Of a stretch of 45,525 nucleotides of DNA, positions 1 through 7,201 are shown one piece after another. Under the pieces are notes generated by a model. That model had not been told where the DNA came from. It searched no databases and saw only the letters and a list, made by a program, of their open reading frames with translations. Each line of letters opens with the position of its first letter. Position 1 is the first letter of the stretch. This stretch comes from Bacillota bacterium (GTDB lineage Bacteria; Bacillota; Clostridia; Christensenellales; Borkfalkiaceae), in the NCBI GenBank assembly GCA_003343995.1, contig QAKE01000066.1:1-45525 (forward strand), in the 5' to 3' direction. The position numbers and the translations under genes were made by a program.

Positions 1-66
1 TCGACTTGCATGTATTAAGCACACCGCCAGCGTTCGTCCTGAGCCAGAATCAAACTCTTGAGTTTA
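1..66 (-). rRNA. 16S rRNA, 5' end only (leftward)
   Basis: The complement carries the conserved 16S start (AGAGTTTGATTCTGGCTCAG at about 39-58, then the ACGAACGCTGGCGG stretch and CATGCAAGTCGA running off the window). The mature 5' end is placed about 8 nt before AGAGTTTGAT by analogy with other bacteria, so position 66 is approximate. Only about 66 nt are inside the window, and the gene runs leftward out of it. A GAAA-capped hairpin (about 81-103) in the leader may belong to the processing stem. Confidence 0.96.
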
Positions 67-278
67 ATTTCTTAAAGCTGAACCTTTCGGTTCAACCGCT
101 CTAACAATTTGTTGTTGTCATTTATTTACTGACTGTTTTTTCAAGTACATATATACTCAAATGATTGACAGAAACTTTTCAAAATAGCTTGTATTTTGTC
201 TTATTTCCTTCTATTCAATTTTTAATCTTCGTTGCGCTGAAATCGTTCAGCGTTGCCGTCCCTTGCGACAGCTTACTC

Positions 279-307
279 ATAATACCATATCCTTTTTCTA
301 AAGTCAA
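279..307 (-). promoter_or_regulatory. rRNA operon promoter P2 (proximal)
   Basis: Complement reads TTGACT, 17-nt spacer, TATTAT (boxes at 302-307 and 279-284). It lies about 210 nt downstream of P1 and about 205 nt before the 16S 5' end. Confidence 0.75.
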
Positions 308-491
308 GCATTTTTCAAATGTTTTTTAACTTTTTTTCGGGAATTTTTCGGAAAGTTTTTTCGGCACAATATCTTGCGTTTTCCGCGGCGTTGCCACCAC
401 AAGAAACCCTTTCGATACGGCAATTTTTAACTTGTCCGTTTTCCCTCGGATATGTTATTTTGCAAGCTCCGTTTCGCGCGGAACATTGCCT

Positions 492-520
492 ATTATATAT
501 ATATTCCCGAAGAATGTCAA
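492..520 (-). promoter_or_regulatory. rRNA operon promoter P1 (distal)
   Basis: Complement reads TTGACA, 17-nt spacer, TATAAT (boxes at 515-520 and 492-497), a perfect vegetative promoter pointing at the 16S gene. With P2 it gives the tandem-promoter layout usual for rRNA operons. The leader from P1 to 16S is about 420 nt and AT-rich. Confidence 0.85.
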
Positions 521-609
521 GCGTTTTTTACAAATTAATTTAAACTTTTTTCTTTTTCGACAAATCGCCGCGTTTTTTCTTTTTATTATATAATCGTTTA
601 AATACAGGC

Positions 610-1689
610 TCAGTCGAAGAGGGCGCGCTCGATAACGCCGCCGCCGATGCATTTCTCGTTTTCGTAAAAAACGGCGAACTGCCCTTCCGTTACAGCGCGC
701 TGTTTTTCGTCGAAACGCACCTCGATTTCTCCCTCGCGGATCTTCACCGTGCAGCCCTGCTCCGGCTGGCGGTAACGGAATTTCCCCGTGCAGTGAAATT
801 CCTTTGCGGCAGGTTCGGCGGGAATCCAGTTTGCCGACTTCATCGTCAGCCCCGACGAATACAGTTTTTCCTCCGAGCCGTGCGCCACGTACAAAACATT
901 GTTCTTCGCGTCCTTTTCGATGACGAACCAGCGGCCTTCGTCGTCCTTCTGCCCGCCGATATTCAGCCCCTTGCGCTGACCGAGCGTATAATACATCGTG
1001 CCGCAGTGCTCGCCGAGCACCCTGCCGTCGTACGTTTTGATGAGCCCTTTGCGCGCGGGGATATATTCTTGCAGAAACTTTCTGAAATTGCGCTCGCCGA
1101 TAAAGCAGATGCCGGTGCTGTCCTTTTTCTTCGCCGTGGCGAGCCCGTTTTTTTCCGCGATGGCGCGCACCTCGCCCTTTTCCAGCCTGCCCAGCGGAAA
1201 CAGCACGTCGGAAAGCTGCGTCTGGCTCAGCTGATTGAGAAAATACGTCTGATCCTTGTTTTCGTCCTTCGCCTTCAACAAGTAATGCAAATCGCCGTCG
1301 TGCAGAATATCGCAGTAATGCCCCGTGGCGATAAAATCCGCCCCGAGGTTCTTCGCGTAATCGCGGAAGGGACCGAACTTGATTTCCCGATTGCACAAGA
1401 CGTCGGGATTGGGCGTTCTGCCGGCGCGGTATTCCGCGAGAAAATAGGAAAACACGCGATCCATGTATTCCTTGGCGAAATTCACCGTATAATAGGGGAT
1501 TTGCAGCAGATTCGCCACGCGGCGCACGTCGGCGTAATCCTCTTCCGCCGTGCAGCAGCCGTTCTCGTCGGTTTCTTCCCAATTCTGCATAAACAGCCCG
1601 ACGACGTTATGCCCCTGTTCTTTTAAAAGCAGCGCGGCGACGGAGGAATCCACCCCTCCGCTCATGCCGACGACCACGGTCTTTTTCAT
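610..1689 (-). CDS. mnmA: tRNA-specific 2-thiouridylase MnmA
   Basis: A 359-aa protein of the usual MnmA length. It activates U34 of Lys, Glu and Gln tRNAs with ATP and transfers sulfur to make 2-thiouridine, in the cytoplasm. The PP-loop SGGVDSS is at residues 10-16. The catalytic cysteine is in NPDVLCNREIKF (C99) and the second, disulfide-forming cysteine is in STGICFIGER (C195). The ATG is preceded by a strong AAAGGAGG site. It is a single gene with its own promoter, running toward the rRNA operon and divergent from the CorC-like gene. The substrate class is family knowledge; the motifs are read directly. Confidence 0.97.
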   Translation of the reverse strand: MKKTVVVGMSGGVDSSVAALLLKEQGHNVVGLFMQNWEETDENGCCTAEEDYADVRRVANLLQIPYYTVNFAKEYMDRVFSYFLAEYRAGRTPNPDVLCNREIKFGPFRDYAKNLGADFIATGHYCDILHDGDLHYLLKAKDENKDQTYFLNQLSQTQLSDVLFPLGRLEKGEVRAIAEKNGLATAKKKDSTGICFIGERNFRKFLQEYIPARKGLIKTYDGRVLGEHCGTMYYTLGQRKGLNIGGQKDDEGRWFVIEKDAKNNVLYVAHGSEEKLYSSGLTMKSANWIPAEPAAKEFHCTGKFRYRQPEQGCTVKIREGEIEVRFDEKQRAVTEGQFAVFYENEKCIGGGVIERALFD

Positions 1690-1715
1690 AACGGCCTCCT
1701 TTTGCGAACGATTTT

Positions 1716-1744
1716 ATTGTAATACATTCCGCCGTTTTTGGCAA
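1716..1744 (-). promoter_or_regulatory. mnmA promoter
   Basis: Complement reads TTGCCA, 17-nt spacer, TACAAT (boxes 1739-1744 and 1716-1721), about 27 nt before the mnmA ATG. Confidence 0.7.
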
Positions 1745-1811
1745 GTGATTTGCGTTTCGTGCGAAAATCCCGATAACGTTTGTCCCTTTTTTGCAAATTA
1801 TCGAAAAAACC

Positions 1812-1840
1812 TTGCTTTTTCCGCCGGTTTGCGATATAAT
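1812..1840 (+). promoter_or_regulatory. promoter of the CorC/HlyC-type gene
   Basis: TTGCTT (1812-1817), 17-nt spacer, TATAAT (1835-1840). The start codon is at 1877 with AGGAGG at about 1860-1865. Confidence 0.75.
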
Positions 1841-1876
1841 AATTAACAAATATATTTTTAGGAGGATTTTTCTTTC

Positions 1877-3226
1877 ATGCCTGAGGGCACAGTCCCCTTA
1901 CTACTTGCAATCATCGTATTGCTCTTGTTATCGGGATTCTTTTCTTCAATGGAAACGGCGTATTCCTGCGCCAACAAACTCAAATTAAAAACGATGAGCG
2001 CGAACGGCAACGCGCGGGCGGAAAAGACGCTCCGCCTCGCGGAAAAATACGACGCGCTGCTCTCCACCATCTTGGTGGGAAACAACATCGTAAATATCAC
2101 GATGACCACGCTGTCGGGAATCTTTTTCGCCATACTGATCACAAATCAGGCAACGGCGGCAACCGTTTCCACGGTGGCGGCGACGGTCGCCGTACTCATC
2201 ATCGGCGAAATCACGCCGAAAATGATCGCCAACGTCTACCCCGAAAAATTCGCCATGGCGGGCTACCCCGTGCTGATATTTTTCAAGGTGATCCTCTACC
2301 CGGTGAACATGATATTCACCGGCTGGAAGTGGCTGCTCGCAAAGGCGTTTAAGCTGAAAAACGATTCCATCGTCACCGAGGACGAAATCATGACGATGGT
2401 GGAAGAGGCGCAGAGCGGCGGCACGCTGAAACAAGAGGAAACGCGGCTCATCCGCTCGGTCATCGAATTCGACGATCTGGAAGTGGTGGATATCCTCATC
2501 CCCCGCGTAAACATTACGGCGGTGGAGCTCGGCACGTCCTTCGATAAAATCAAGGACATCTTCGACGAGGAGGGATATTCGCGCATCCCCGTGTACAAGG
2601 GGAGCATCGACACCGTCGTCGGCATCCTTCACGAAAAGGACTTTTTTCAGGCATACCTCAAGGGAAAAAAGGACATCTCTCCTTTCCTGCAAAGCGTCGT
2701 ATATACGACGGAACACATTAAAATTTCCGCGCTGCTCAAGCAGCTGCAAAAGAAAAAAGCGCACATGGCGGTCGTACTCGACGAATACGGCGGAACCAGC
2801 GGCATCGTGACGCTGGAGGACATTCTCGAAGAGCTGGTCGGCGAAATCTGGGACGAACACGACGAAGAAACCACATGGTGCCGCCCGCTGGACGACAACA
2901 CGATGCTCATCGACGCGAAAGCCTCTTTGCTCGACTTTTTGGAGCTTTACGAAATCGACGCCGACGAATACGACAATTACGACGCGATAACGGTGAGCGG
3001 CTGGGTGATCGAACAGCTCGGCGGCATCCCCGCCGTGGGACGGGAATTCCGCTACAACCACCTCGACATCGAGGTGACGAAATCCACCGTGAAGAAGGTT
3101 TTGGAAATCAAGGTTACGAAACTTCCCCCCGAAAAAGCGGAAACGGAAAAGAAAAACGACAAAAAACTTTTGCATCTTTTCGATAAAGACGACAAAGACG
3201 CGAAGGAAAACAACGACGCAGATTGA
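1877..3226 (+). CDS. Hemolysin/CorC (CNNM-like, DUF21) membrane protein
   Basis: A 449-aa integral membrane protein. The order is the family's: an N-terminal DUF21 block with several hydrophobic segments (residues about 8-190, including GEITPKMIAN), a CBS-domain pair (about 205-335, with the VVLDEYGGTSGIVTLEDILEE signature) and a C-terminal CorC_HlyC domain (about 345-425). Relatives are Mg2+/Co2+ efflux or homeostasis proteins and have historically been called TlyC hemolysins. Cation transport is inferred from the family. The start is fixed by AGGAGG about 10 nt before the ATG. The C-terminus is highly charged (Lys/Asp/Glu). A hairpin follows the stop codon, then tRNA-Arg. Confidence 0.93.
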   Translation: MPEGTVPLLLAIIVLLLLSGFFSSMETAYSCANKLKLKTMSANGNARAEKTLRLAEKYDALLSTILVGNNIVNITMTTLSGIFFAILITNQATAATVSTVAATVAVLIIGEITPKMIANVYPEKFAMAGYPVLIFFKVILYPVNMIFTGWKWLLAKAFKLKNDSIVTEDEIMTMVEEAQSGGTLKQEETRLIRSVIEFDDLEVVDILIPRVNITAVELGTSFDKIKDIFDEEGYSRIPVYKGSIDTVVGILHEKDFFQAYLKGKKDISPFLQSVVYTTEHIKISALLKQLQKKKAHMAVVLDEYGGTSGIVTLEDILEELVGEIWDEHDEETTWCRPLDDNTMLIDAKASLLDFLELYEIDADEYDNYDAITVSGWVIEQLGGIPAVGREFRYNHLDIEVTKSTVKKVLEIKVTKLPPEKAETEKKNDKKLLHLFDKDDKDAKENNDAD

Positions 3227-3240
3227 CAATTACATTTTTC

Positions 3241-3262
3241 GGAACCCTCCCGAGAGGGTTCC
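3241..3262 (+). terminator. perfect 9-bp hairpin between CorC-like gene and tRNA-Arg
   Basis: GGAACCCTC and GAGGGTTCC pair around a CCGA loop, with no T-run after it. It is either a weak terminator or a processing hairpin just 6 nt before the tRNA 5' end. No good promoter is seen between it and the tRNA, so cotranscription with the upstream gene is possible. Confidence 0.5.
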
Positions 3263-3267
3263 GTTAC

Positions 3268-3344
3268 GTACCCGTAGCGCAATTGGATAGAGTATCAGCC
3301 TCCGACGCTGAAGGTTCCGAGTTCGACCCTCGGCGGGTACACCA
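3268..3344 (+). tRNA. tRNA-Arg (anticodon CCG)
   Basis: A 77-nt cloverleaf. The acceptor stem is GTACCCG/CGGGTAC, the anticodon stem is TCAGC/GCTGA around CTCCGAC, which puts CCG at 34-36, and the T-loop is TTCGACC. The CCA end is encoded. It reads CGG codons. Confidence 0.96.
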
Positions 3345-3346
3345 TC

Positions 3347-3385
3347 AAAGCCTTGCTTGCAAACCCTTGTGAGCAAGGCTTTTTC
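3347..3385 (+). terminator. Rho-independent terminator after tRNA-Arg
   Basis: Stem AAAGCCTTGCT / AGCAAGGCTTT (11 bp) ending in a T-run. Confidence 0.85.
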
Positions 3386-3912
3386 CTTTATTTCGAAGGT
3401 TCGAGCCTCTTAAAAATCGCTACCCCCGATCAAGGACTACCACAGGAACGCCAGTAAACGCAAAAATTGCGAGACTGGTTCTCTTGGGTGACGCGGCTAA
3501 ACAACAGCCTTTCCTATGGTGTAGACGGCTGAAAGGCACTCTTATTCGTAGAAAAGCGGGGCAAACGGGGTTGAAATGCACAAAAAAACAGGAATCTATC
3601 AATGCTTGGGAATTTGGGAAAATGGGAAAAGCAGAAAAGAACTCGAAGCAACTAAAAGTATAAATTAAACCATATCCCTTGAATACTTGGGATTTTTGGG
3701 AATTTGGGAAACATACCGACGAAGTACAAAGCTGACCGAAACTACCAAAGCTAACCCAATAGGACTTGCGCAAACCGACAAGCGCGCTTTCCCTAACCCC
3801 GCCCTGCGGGGAATTTGGGGAAGGTGGGGAGCAGACGAAGTATGTTCAACCACTTTCCCACATAATGGGGGAAAGCGGGGAACAGACACAAGCCCCCGCC
3901 TTCCCCAAAAGA
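3386..3912. other. non-coding island segment with G-tract clusters
   Basis: No convincing gene was found in 527 bp; open frames are short, overlap one another and lack Shine-Dalgarno sites. What is visible is a recurrent G-tract pattern. Three clusters of three G-runs spaced about 5 nt apart lie at 3608-3626, 3689-3708 and 3808-3829, sharing GGGAATTTGGG, with a looser fourth at 3866-3880. The second and third are each followed by GACGAAGTA (about 3718 and 3834). A CCCCGC/GCGGGG hairpin is at 3797-3811. Its position beside a tRNA 3' end suggests remains of an integrated element, but no integrase or attachment duplication was found. Confidence 0.45.
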
Positions 3913-3941
3913 TTGACAAAACAAATAAATTCAGCTATACT
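3913..3941 (+). promoter_or_regulatory. near-consensus promoter of putative sRNA
   Basis: TTGACA (3913-3918), exactly 17 nt, TATACT (3936-3941). The predicted start is at about 3948, just where the closing stem of the downstream RNA begins. No Shine-Dalgarno site or gene follows before the terminator. Confidence 0.8.
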
Positions 3942-3947
3942 AATCTC

Positions 3948-4122
3948 AAAAGAGATATTAGTAAAAAGAAAGCCTTTGCTTTCTTCCATCAGTGTTGCGC
4001 TGTTGTGATTGAGTTCTGGAACAGATTTGCAAAAATCTATTCCAGCGACGGGAGCATTTGTCGCAGAAATGATTTTCCCTTTTTGTAATATCTCTTTGAA
4101 GGCGGCTTTTTGCCGCTTTCTT
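3948..4122 (+). ncRNA. putative structured small RNA (about 175 nt)
   Basis: A complete transcription unit with no gene in it: near-consensus promoter, a folded body and an intrinsic terminator. Segment 3949-3960 pairs perfectly with 4086-4097 (12 bp). The stem continues after a 2x1 internal loop as 3963-3968 with 4079-4084 (6 bp). Inside are a small hairpin (GAAAGC/GCTTTC, 3968-3983), a near-central hairpin 4016-4045 (CTGGAA/TTCCAG, one C-A mismatch, AGATTT/AAATCT, GCAA tetraloop of the GNRA class) and GCGAC/GTCGC (4045-4049 with 4060-4064). I do not recognise the family. The long closing stem is reminiscent of 6S RNA, but a matching central bubble could not be confirmed. An island-encoded regulatory RNA is equally possible. 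Confidence 0.7.
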
Positions 4123-4125
4123 TTT
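4101..4125 (+). terminator. terminator of the putative sRNA
   Basis: GCGGC (4102-4106), TTTTT loop, GCCGC (4112-4116), then TTTCTTTTT. Confidence 0.85.
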
Positions 4126-4286
4126 GCCCCGCTTGTCCCGCTTCCCCCGCTTTTCAACAGAACAAAGCGCAGGATACGGGAGAACAGCGCGGAACAGCCC
4201 CGAAAGGGGTAAAACCATTCCAATCTTTTCAAGCATATTGCAACGGGGGCGGGCGGGACAGCCATTTTTCCCCGAAGCACAAAAGG

Positions 4287-4317
4287 GCGCACGGTCTATT
4301 TGCCGTGCGCTCTTTTT
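4287..4317 (+). terminator. intrinsic terminator or attenuator before the vWA-like gene
   Basis: GCGCACGG (4287-4294) pairs with CCGTGCGC (4303-4310), followed by TCTTTTT. It sits about 40 nt upstream of the start codon of the next gene. Either the leader of that gene is attenuated, or its promoter lies in the short gap. Bases 4126-4286 hold only a CCCC-GAAA-GGGG hairpin and no visible gene. Confidence 0.75.
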
Positions 4318-4357
4318 CTATGTTCAAATACAAATAAACCATAAAAGGAGTAAAACA

Positions 4358-4894
4358 ATGAAAAAGACAACCAACATCTACTTTCTCATCGACTGCTCGT
4401 GCAAAGCCGTGAACGGTGTACACAAACAGTCGGAACGGACGGTACTCAAATCAAAGCGGGCTTTGGACTGCTTGAAAATTCCCGTCAACGTAAAACTGCA
4501 CCTAATCGGCTACAATGAACGAGCGACCTTTTTGAGCCTGTTTCGGGAATACCCCATAGCGGGCAGACCGAAACTGAAAGAGGGCTTGAAAATGCTGAAA
4601 ACGGTAGTGGAATACCAAAGACAGAATGAGAGAAATCAAACGCGATCCATATTCTTTCTCTATTCGTCGGGCAAAATCGAAGGAAGTTGGCAACAACCCT
4701 TGCAAGAGTTGTTTCAATGCCCCGAATTCGCCAACGGCTTGCGCTATGCCATTCTTCCCCAACCCCTCACCGACGCGGAACTGCGCCCTTTTCTGCGCTT
4801 TGCCGACTTTCCCGACAGAATTTTACCCTACTTTTCGGAAAGCAGATTGTGTTCTTTGGTGCAGAGTATTTTCACCCAACAGCAGACGTGCTAA
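4358..4894 (+). CDS. von Willebrand factor A-like orphan protein
   Basis: 178 aa, predicted soluble, with no signal peptide. The N-terminus (IYFLIDCSCKA, residues 6-16) resembles the first strand and metal-binding (MIDAS) loop of vWA domains, but DxSxS is degenerate (D-C-S-C-K). Downstream LHLIGYNERA and SIFFLYSSGKIEG fit later vWA strands, as in TerY-like proteins. I chose the ATG at 4358 because of AAAGGAG 7-8 nt upstream; the frame stays open further left but lacks a start signal there. The coding style is more AT-rich than the ABC genes downstream. The last 15 or so residues look unlike a domain end, and another frame remains open to 4953, so a 3' frameshift is possible. The function is unknown. 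Confidence 0.6.
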   Translation: MKKTTNIYFLIDCSCKAVNGVHKQSERTVLKSKRALDCLKIPVNVKLHLIGYNERATFLSLFREYPIAGRPKLKEGLKMLKTVVEYQRQNERNQTRSIFFLYSSGKIEGSWQQPLQELFQCPEFANGLRYAILPQPLTDAELRPFLRFADFPDRILPYFSESRLCSLVQSIFTQQQTC

Positions 4895-4998
4895 TCAATG
4901 CAATCCAAACAATGATGCGTATGAAAGCGGTCGAGAAGAAACAAATGGATTAAGAAGCGATATTACTCCTGAACTGTTTAGGCGAAAGTAAGTAATGT

Positions 4999-5035
4999 AA
5001 AATACAGCGGACAGAAATTCTGCCCGCTGTATTTT
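4999..5035. terminator. strong bidirectional terminator
   Basis: A 12-bp perfect stem AAAATACAGCGG / CCGCTGTATTTT, with a smaller CAGA/TCTG pairing inside the loop. Rightward it ends the vWA-like gene. Leftward it would end a transcript from the promoter at 5144-5172. Confidence 0.9.
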
Positions 5036-5143
5036 ATTACGCTTTTCATATACCCCCTATCACCTGTTTCAAGTTAATCGTAGTTGATAATCCATCCGCC
5101 GCCGTTTTCGTAAAAGCGCTATTTTCAGTTTACGCATGATCTT

Positions 5144-5172
5144 ATTCTACCGCAAAAAAACGCAATTGTCAA
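5144..5172 (-). promoter_or_regulatory. leftward promoter in the intergenic region
   Basis: Complement reads TTGACA, 17-nt spacer, TAGAAT (boxes 5167-5172 and 5144-5149). The only thing downstream is about 100 nt before the 4999-5035 terminator. That stretch contains either a 22-codon basic ORF starting MRKLK (complement of 5069-5137) or, in another frame, the tail of a broken protein ending GGGWIINYD. This is a short RNA or a decayed gene start. Confidence 0.55.
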
Positions 5173-5302
5173 TCCTTCTTTTTGTAATCCTTTTCCGACG
5201 CCCTTCCCGAAAAAGCATGAAAATGCACCGTTTTGTCATAAAAACATATGATAAGGTGCAAATATTTAACCATTATTTAACCGTAAAAACGGGCTTTCCG
5301 CA

Positions 5303-5331
5303 TTGACAGAACGGCGTTTCGGGCATATAAT
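5303..5331 (+). promoter_or_regulatory. promoter of the ABC exporter operon
   Basis: TTGACA (5303-5308), 17-nt spacer, TATAAT (5326-5331), a perfect vegetative promoter 48 nt before the first start codon. Confidence 0.85.
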
Positions 5332-5378
5332 AAAATTAGATAATCGATAAAACGACAAGCGGAAAGGAGGGTAAAAAA

Positions 5379-6296
5379 ATGAGCGACGGCATTATCGAAG
5401 TCAATCGCTTGACCAAGGATTACGGCAGCGGGCGCGGCGTGTTCGACGTTTCCTTTACCGTAAACAAAGGCGAAGTATTCGGCTTTTTGGGGCCGAACGG
5501 CGCAGGCAAAACCACCACCATTCGGCACATCATGGGTTTTTCCCGCCCGCAGAAAGGCGCCACGAGCGTTTTCGGCAAAGACAGCTTTATTCACCACAAC
5601 ACGATCATGCGCGAGCTCGGCTACCTGCCGGGGGAAATCGCCTTGCCCGAGGGGCTGAGCGGCTGGGAATTCATCCGCATGATGCAGCGCTTGAAAAAGA
5701 GCGCCAACGAGGAACGTTTAAAATATCTCCTCGATAAATTCGAGCTGGATCCTTCCGGCAGCACGAAACGCATGTCTATCGGCGTAAAGAGAAAGCTCGC
5801 CGTCGTAACCGCGTTTATGGACGATCCCTACGTGCTGGTGCTCGACGAGCCGACCAGCGGACTCGATCCCATCATGCAGGAAATTTTTATCGACTTCGTG
5901 AAAGAGGAAAAAAAGCGCGGCAAGACCATTTTGCTTTCCAGCCATATTTTTTCGGAAGTGGACGCCACGTGCGACCGCATCGCCATCATCAAAAACGGAA
6001 AGATCATGTCGGTTTTCGTGGCGGACGACATTCGCTATAACGAAAACAAAACCTTCCGCATCGCCTTTGCCGACCGCGGCGATTACGACAAATTCATGCA
6101 TTTCGGCTTTCAGACGATCCATGCGGAAGAAAACGCCCTGACGGTGAAATTCGCCGTCAACGACGCCGACGTCAACCGCCTCGTCGCCGACGTCGCCCCT
6201 CTGTCCGTAACGGATTTTGCGGAGGAAAAATTCACGCTGGAGGATTACTTCATGCAATTTTACTACGAGGAAAAAGAATTCGGAGGTGTACGATGA
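5379..6296 (+). CDS. ABC transporter ATP-binding protein (first of tandem pair)
   Basis: A 305-aa ATPase subunit of an ABC-2-type exporter. Walker A is GPNGAGKTTT (about residues 39-48). The signature motif is the variant MSIGVKRK (about 130-137) rather than LSGGQ. Walker B is VLVLDEPTSGLDP (about 151-163) and the H-loop is SSHIFSE. A C-terminal domain of about 85 residues follows, as in drug and bacteriocin-type ABC ATPases. The start has AAAGGAGG upstream. It overlaps the next ATPase gene by 4 bp (ATGA). The substrate cannot be told from sequence. Confidence 0.93.
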   Translation: MSDGIIEVNRLTKDYGSGRGVFDVSFTVNKGEVFGFLGPNGAGKTTTIRHIMGFSRPQKGATSVFGKDSFIHHNTIMRELGYLPGEIALPEGLSGWEFIRMMQRLKKSANEERLKYLLDKFELDPSGSTKRMSIGVKRKLAVVTAFMDDPYVLVLDEPTSGLDPIMQEIFIDFVKEEKKRGKTILLSSHIFSEVDATCDRIAIIKNGKIMSVFVADDIRYNENKTFRIAFADRGDYDKFMHFGFQTIHAEENALTVKFAVNDADVNRLVADVAPLSVTDFAEEKFTLEDYFMQFYYEEKEFGGVR

Positions 6297-7201
6297 ACCC
6301 CGCCATCAGCGTAAAAAACCTGACGAAGGATTACGGGCAGGGGCGCGGCGTGTTCGACGTTTCCTTTACCGTAAACAAAGGCGAAATGTTCGGTTTCGTC
6401 GGCACGAACGGCAGCGGCAAAACCACCACCATACGCCATATTATGGGCTTTTTACAGCCCGATAAAGGCTACTGCGAGGTGAACGGCGTAAATTCTTGGC
6501 AAAACCCCTGCGAAATCGCAAAGCACGTGGGATACGTTCCGGGGGAAATTTCCTTTCCAGACGTAAACACCGGCACCTCGTTTTTAAAAATTCAGGCGGA
6601 GTTTTTGGGCGTTCGCGACATGACGCACTGCAACGAGCTCATTTCCAAATTAAAGCTCGATACCGAAGCCAACTTAAAGCGCATGAGCAAGGGCATGAAA
6701 CAAAAAACCGCCCTCGTCGCCGCGCTGATGCACGATCCGGAAATTCTCATCCTCGACGAACCGACGACGGGGCTCGATCCCCTCATGCGGGAGGAATTCA
6801 TCTCCATCGTGCTGGAAGAAAAAAAACGCGGCAAAACGGTATTCATGAGCAGCCATATCTTTCAGGAAATCGAAACGACGTGCGATAAGGTGGCGCTCAT
6901 CAAAAACGGCGAGCTCGTGGACGTGGCGGACATGGAAAAAATACGAAACCACGACGTAAAAACCTTCAAAATCGCCCTGAAAGACAGGGCGGAACTGCAT
7001 AAATTTCTGCAATCCGACTTCGCCTTCGGCAGGCTGAACGAGGAGCGCAACGAAACGGAAGTTTCCCTGCACAAGAGCCTGCTCAACAAGCTGTTCGCCG
7101 CGCTCAGGGACTACGACGTGCGCTACGTTGCGGAAGTCAAATACGATTTGGAAAAATACTTCGACGAAATTTTCAAAGGAGGCAAGAAAAATGTTCTCTA
7201 A
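6293..7201 (+). CDS. ABC transporter ATP-binding protein (second of tandem pair)
   Basis: 302 aa, with the same layout as its upstream neighbour: Walker A GTNGSGKTTT (the usual Pro/Ala are Thr and Ser), signature MSKGMKQK, Walker B ILILDEPTTGLDP and H-loop SSHIFQE. The two genes share a 45-bp stretch with no mismatch (5430-5474 and 6341-6385) coding for GRGVFDVSFTVNKGE, so they arose by tandem duplication. The two ATPases probably form a heterodimer serving the single downstream permease. The gene overlaps the permease start by 11 bp. Confidence 0.93.
   Translation: MNPAISVKNLTKDYGQGRGVFDVSFTVNKGEMFGFVGTNGSGKTTTIRHIMGFLQPDKGYCEVNGVNSWQNPCEIAKHVGYVPGEISFPDVNTGTSFLKIQAEFLGVRDMTHCNELISKLKLDTEANLKRMSKGMKQKTALVAALMHDPEILILDEPTTGLDPLMREEFISIVLEEKKRGKTVFMSSHIFQEIETTCDKVALIKNGELVDVADMEKIRNHDVKTFKIALKDRAELHKFLQSDFAFGRLNEERNETEVSLHKSLLNKLFAALRDYDVRYVAEVKYDLEKYFDEIFKGGKKNVL

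Noticed and set aside
455..1582. Long frame antisense to mnmA, rich in Arg
   Set aside because: Shadow of mnmA; the composition is typical of reverse frames of GC-rich genes and it has no SD.
3385..3420. Duplicated tRNA-Arg 3' end (attachment site)
   Set aside because: Only AAGGTTC and a loose TTCGAGCC similarity; too short and diverged to call an att repeat.
3948..4122. Firm assignment as 6S RNA
   Set aside because: The closing stem fits, but a central bubble and conserved 6S sequence blocks could not be identified by eye.
3846..4292. Open frames on both strands across the putative sRNA
   Set aside because: They overlap a promoter, a perfectly paired closing stem and a terminator, have no SD and show no recognisable domain.
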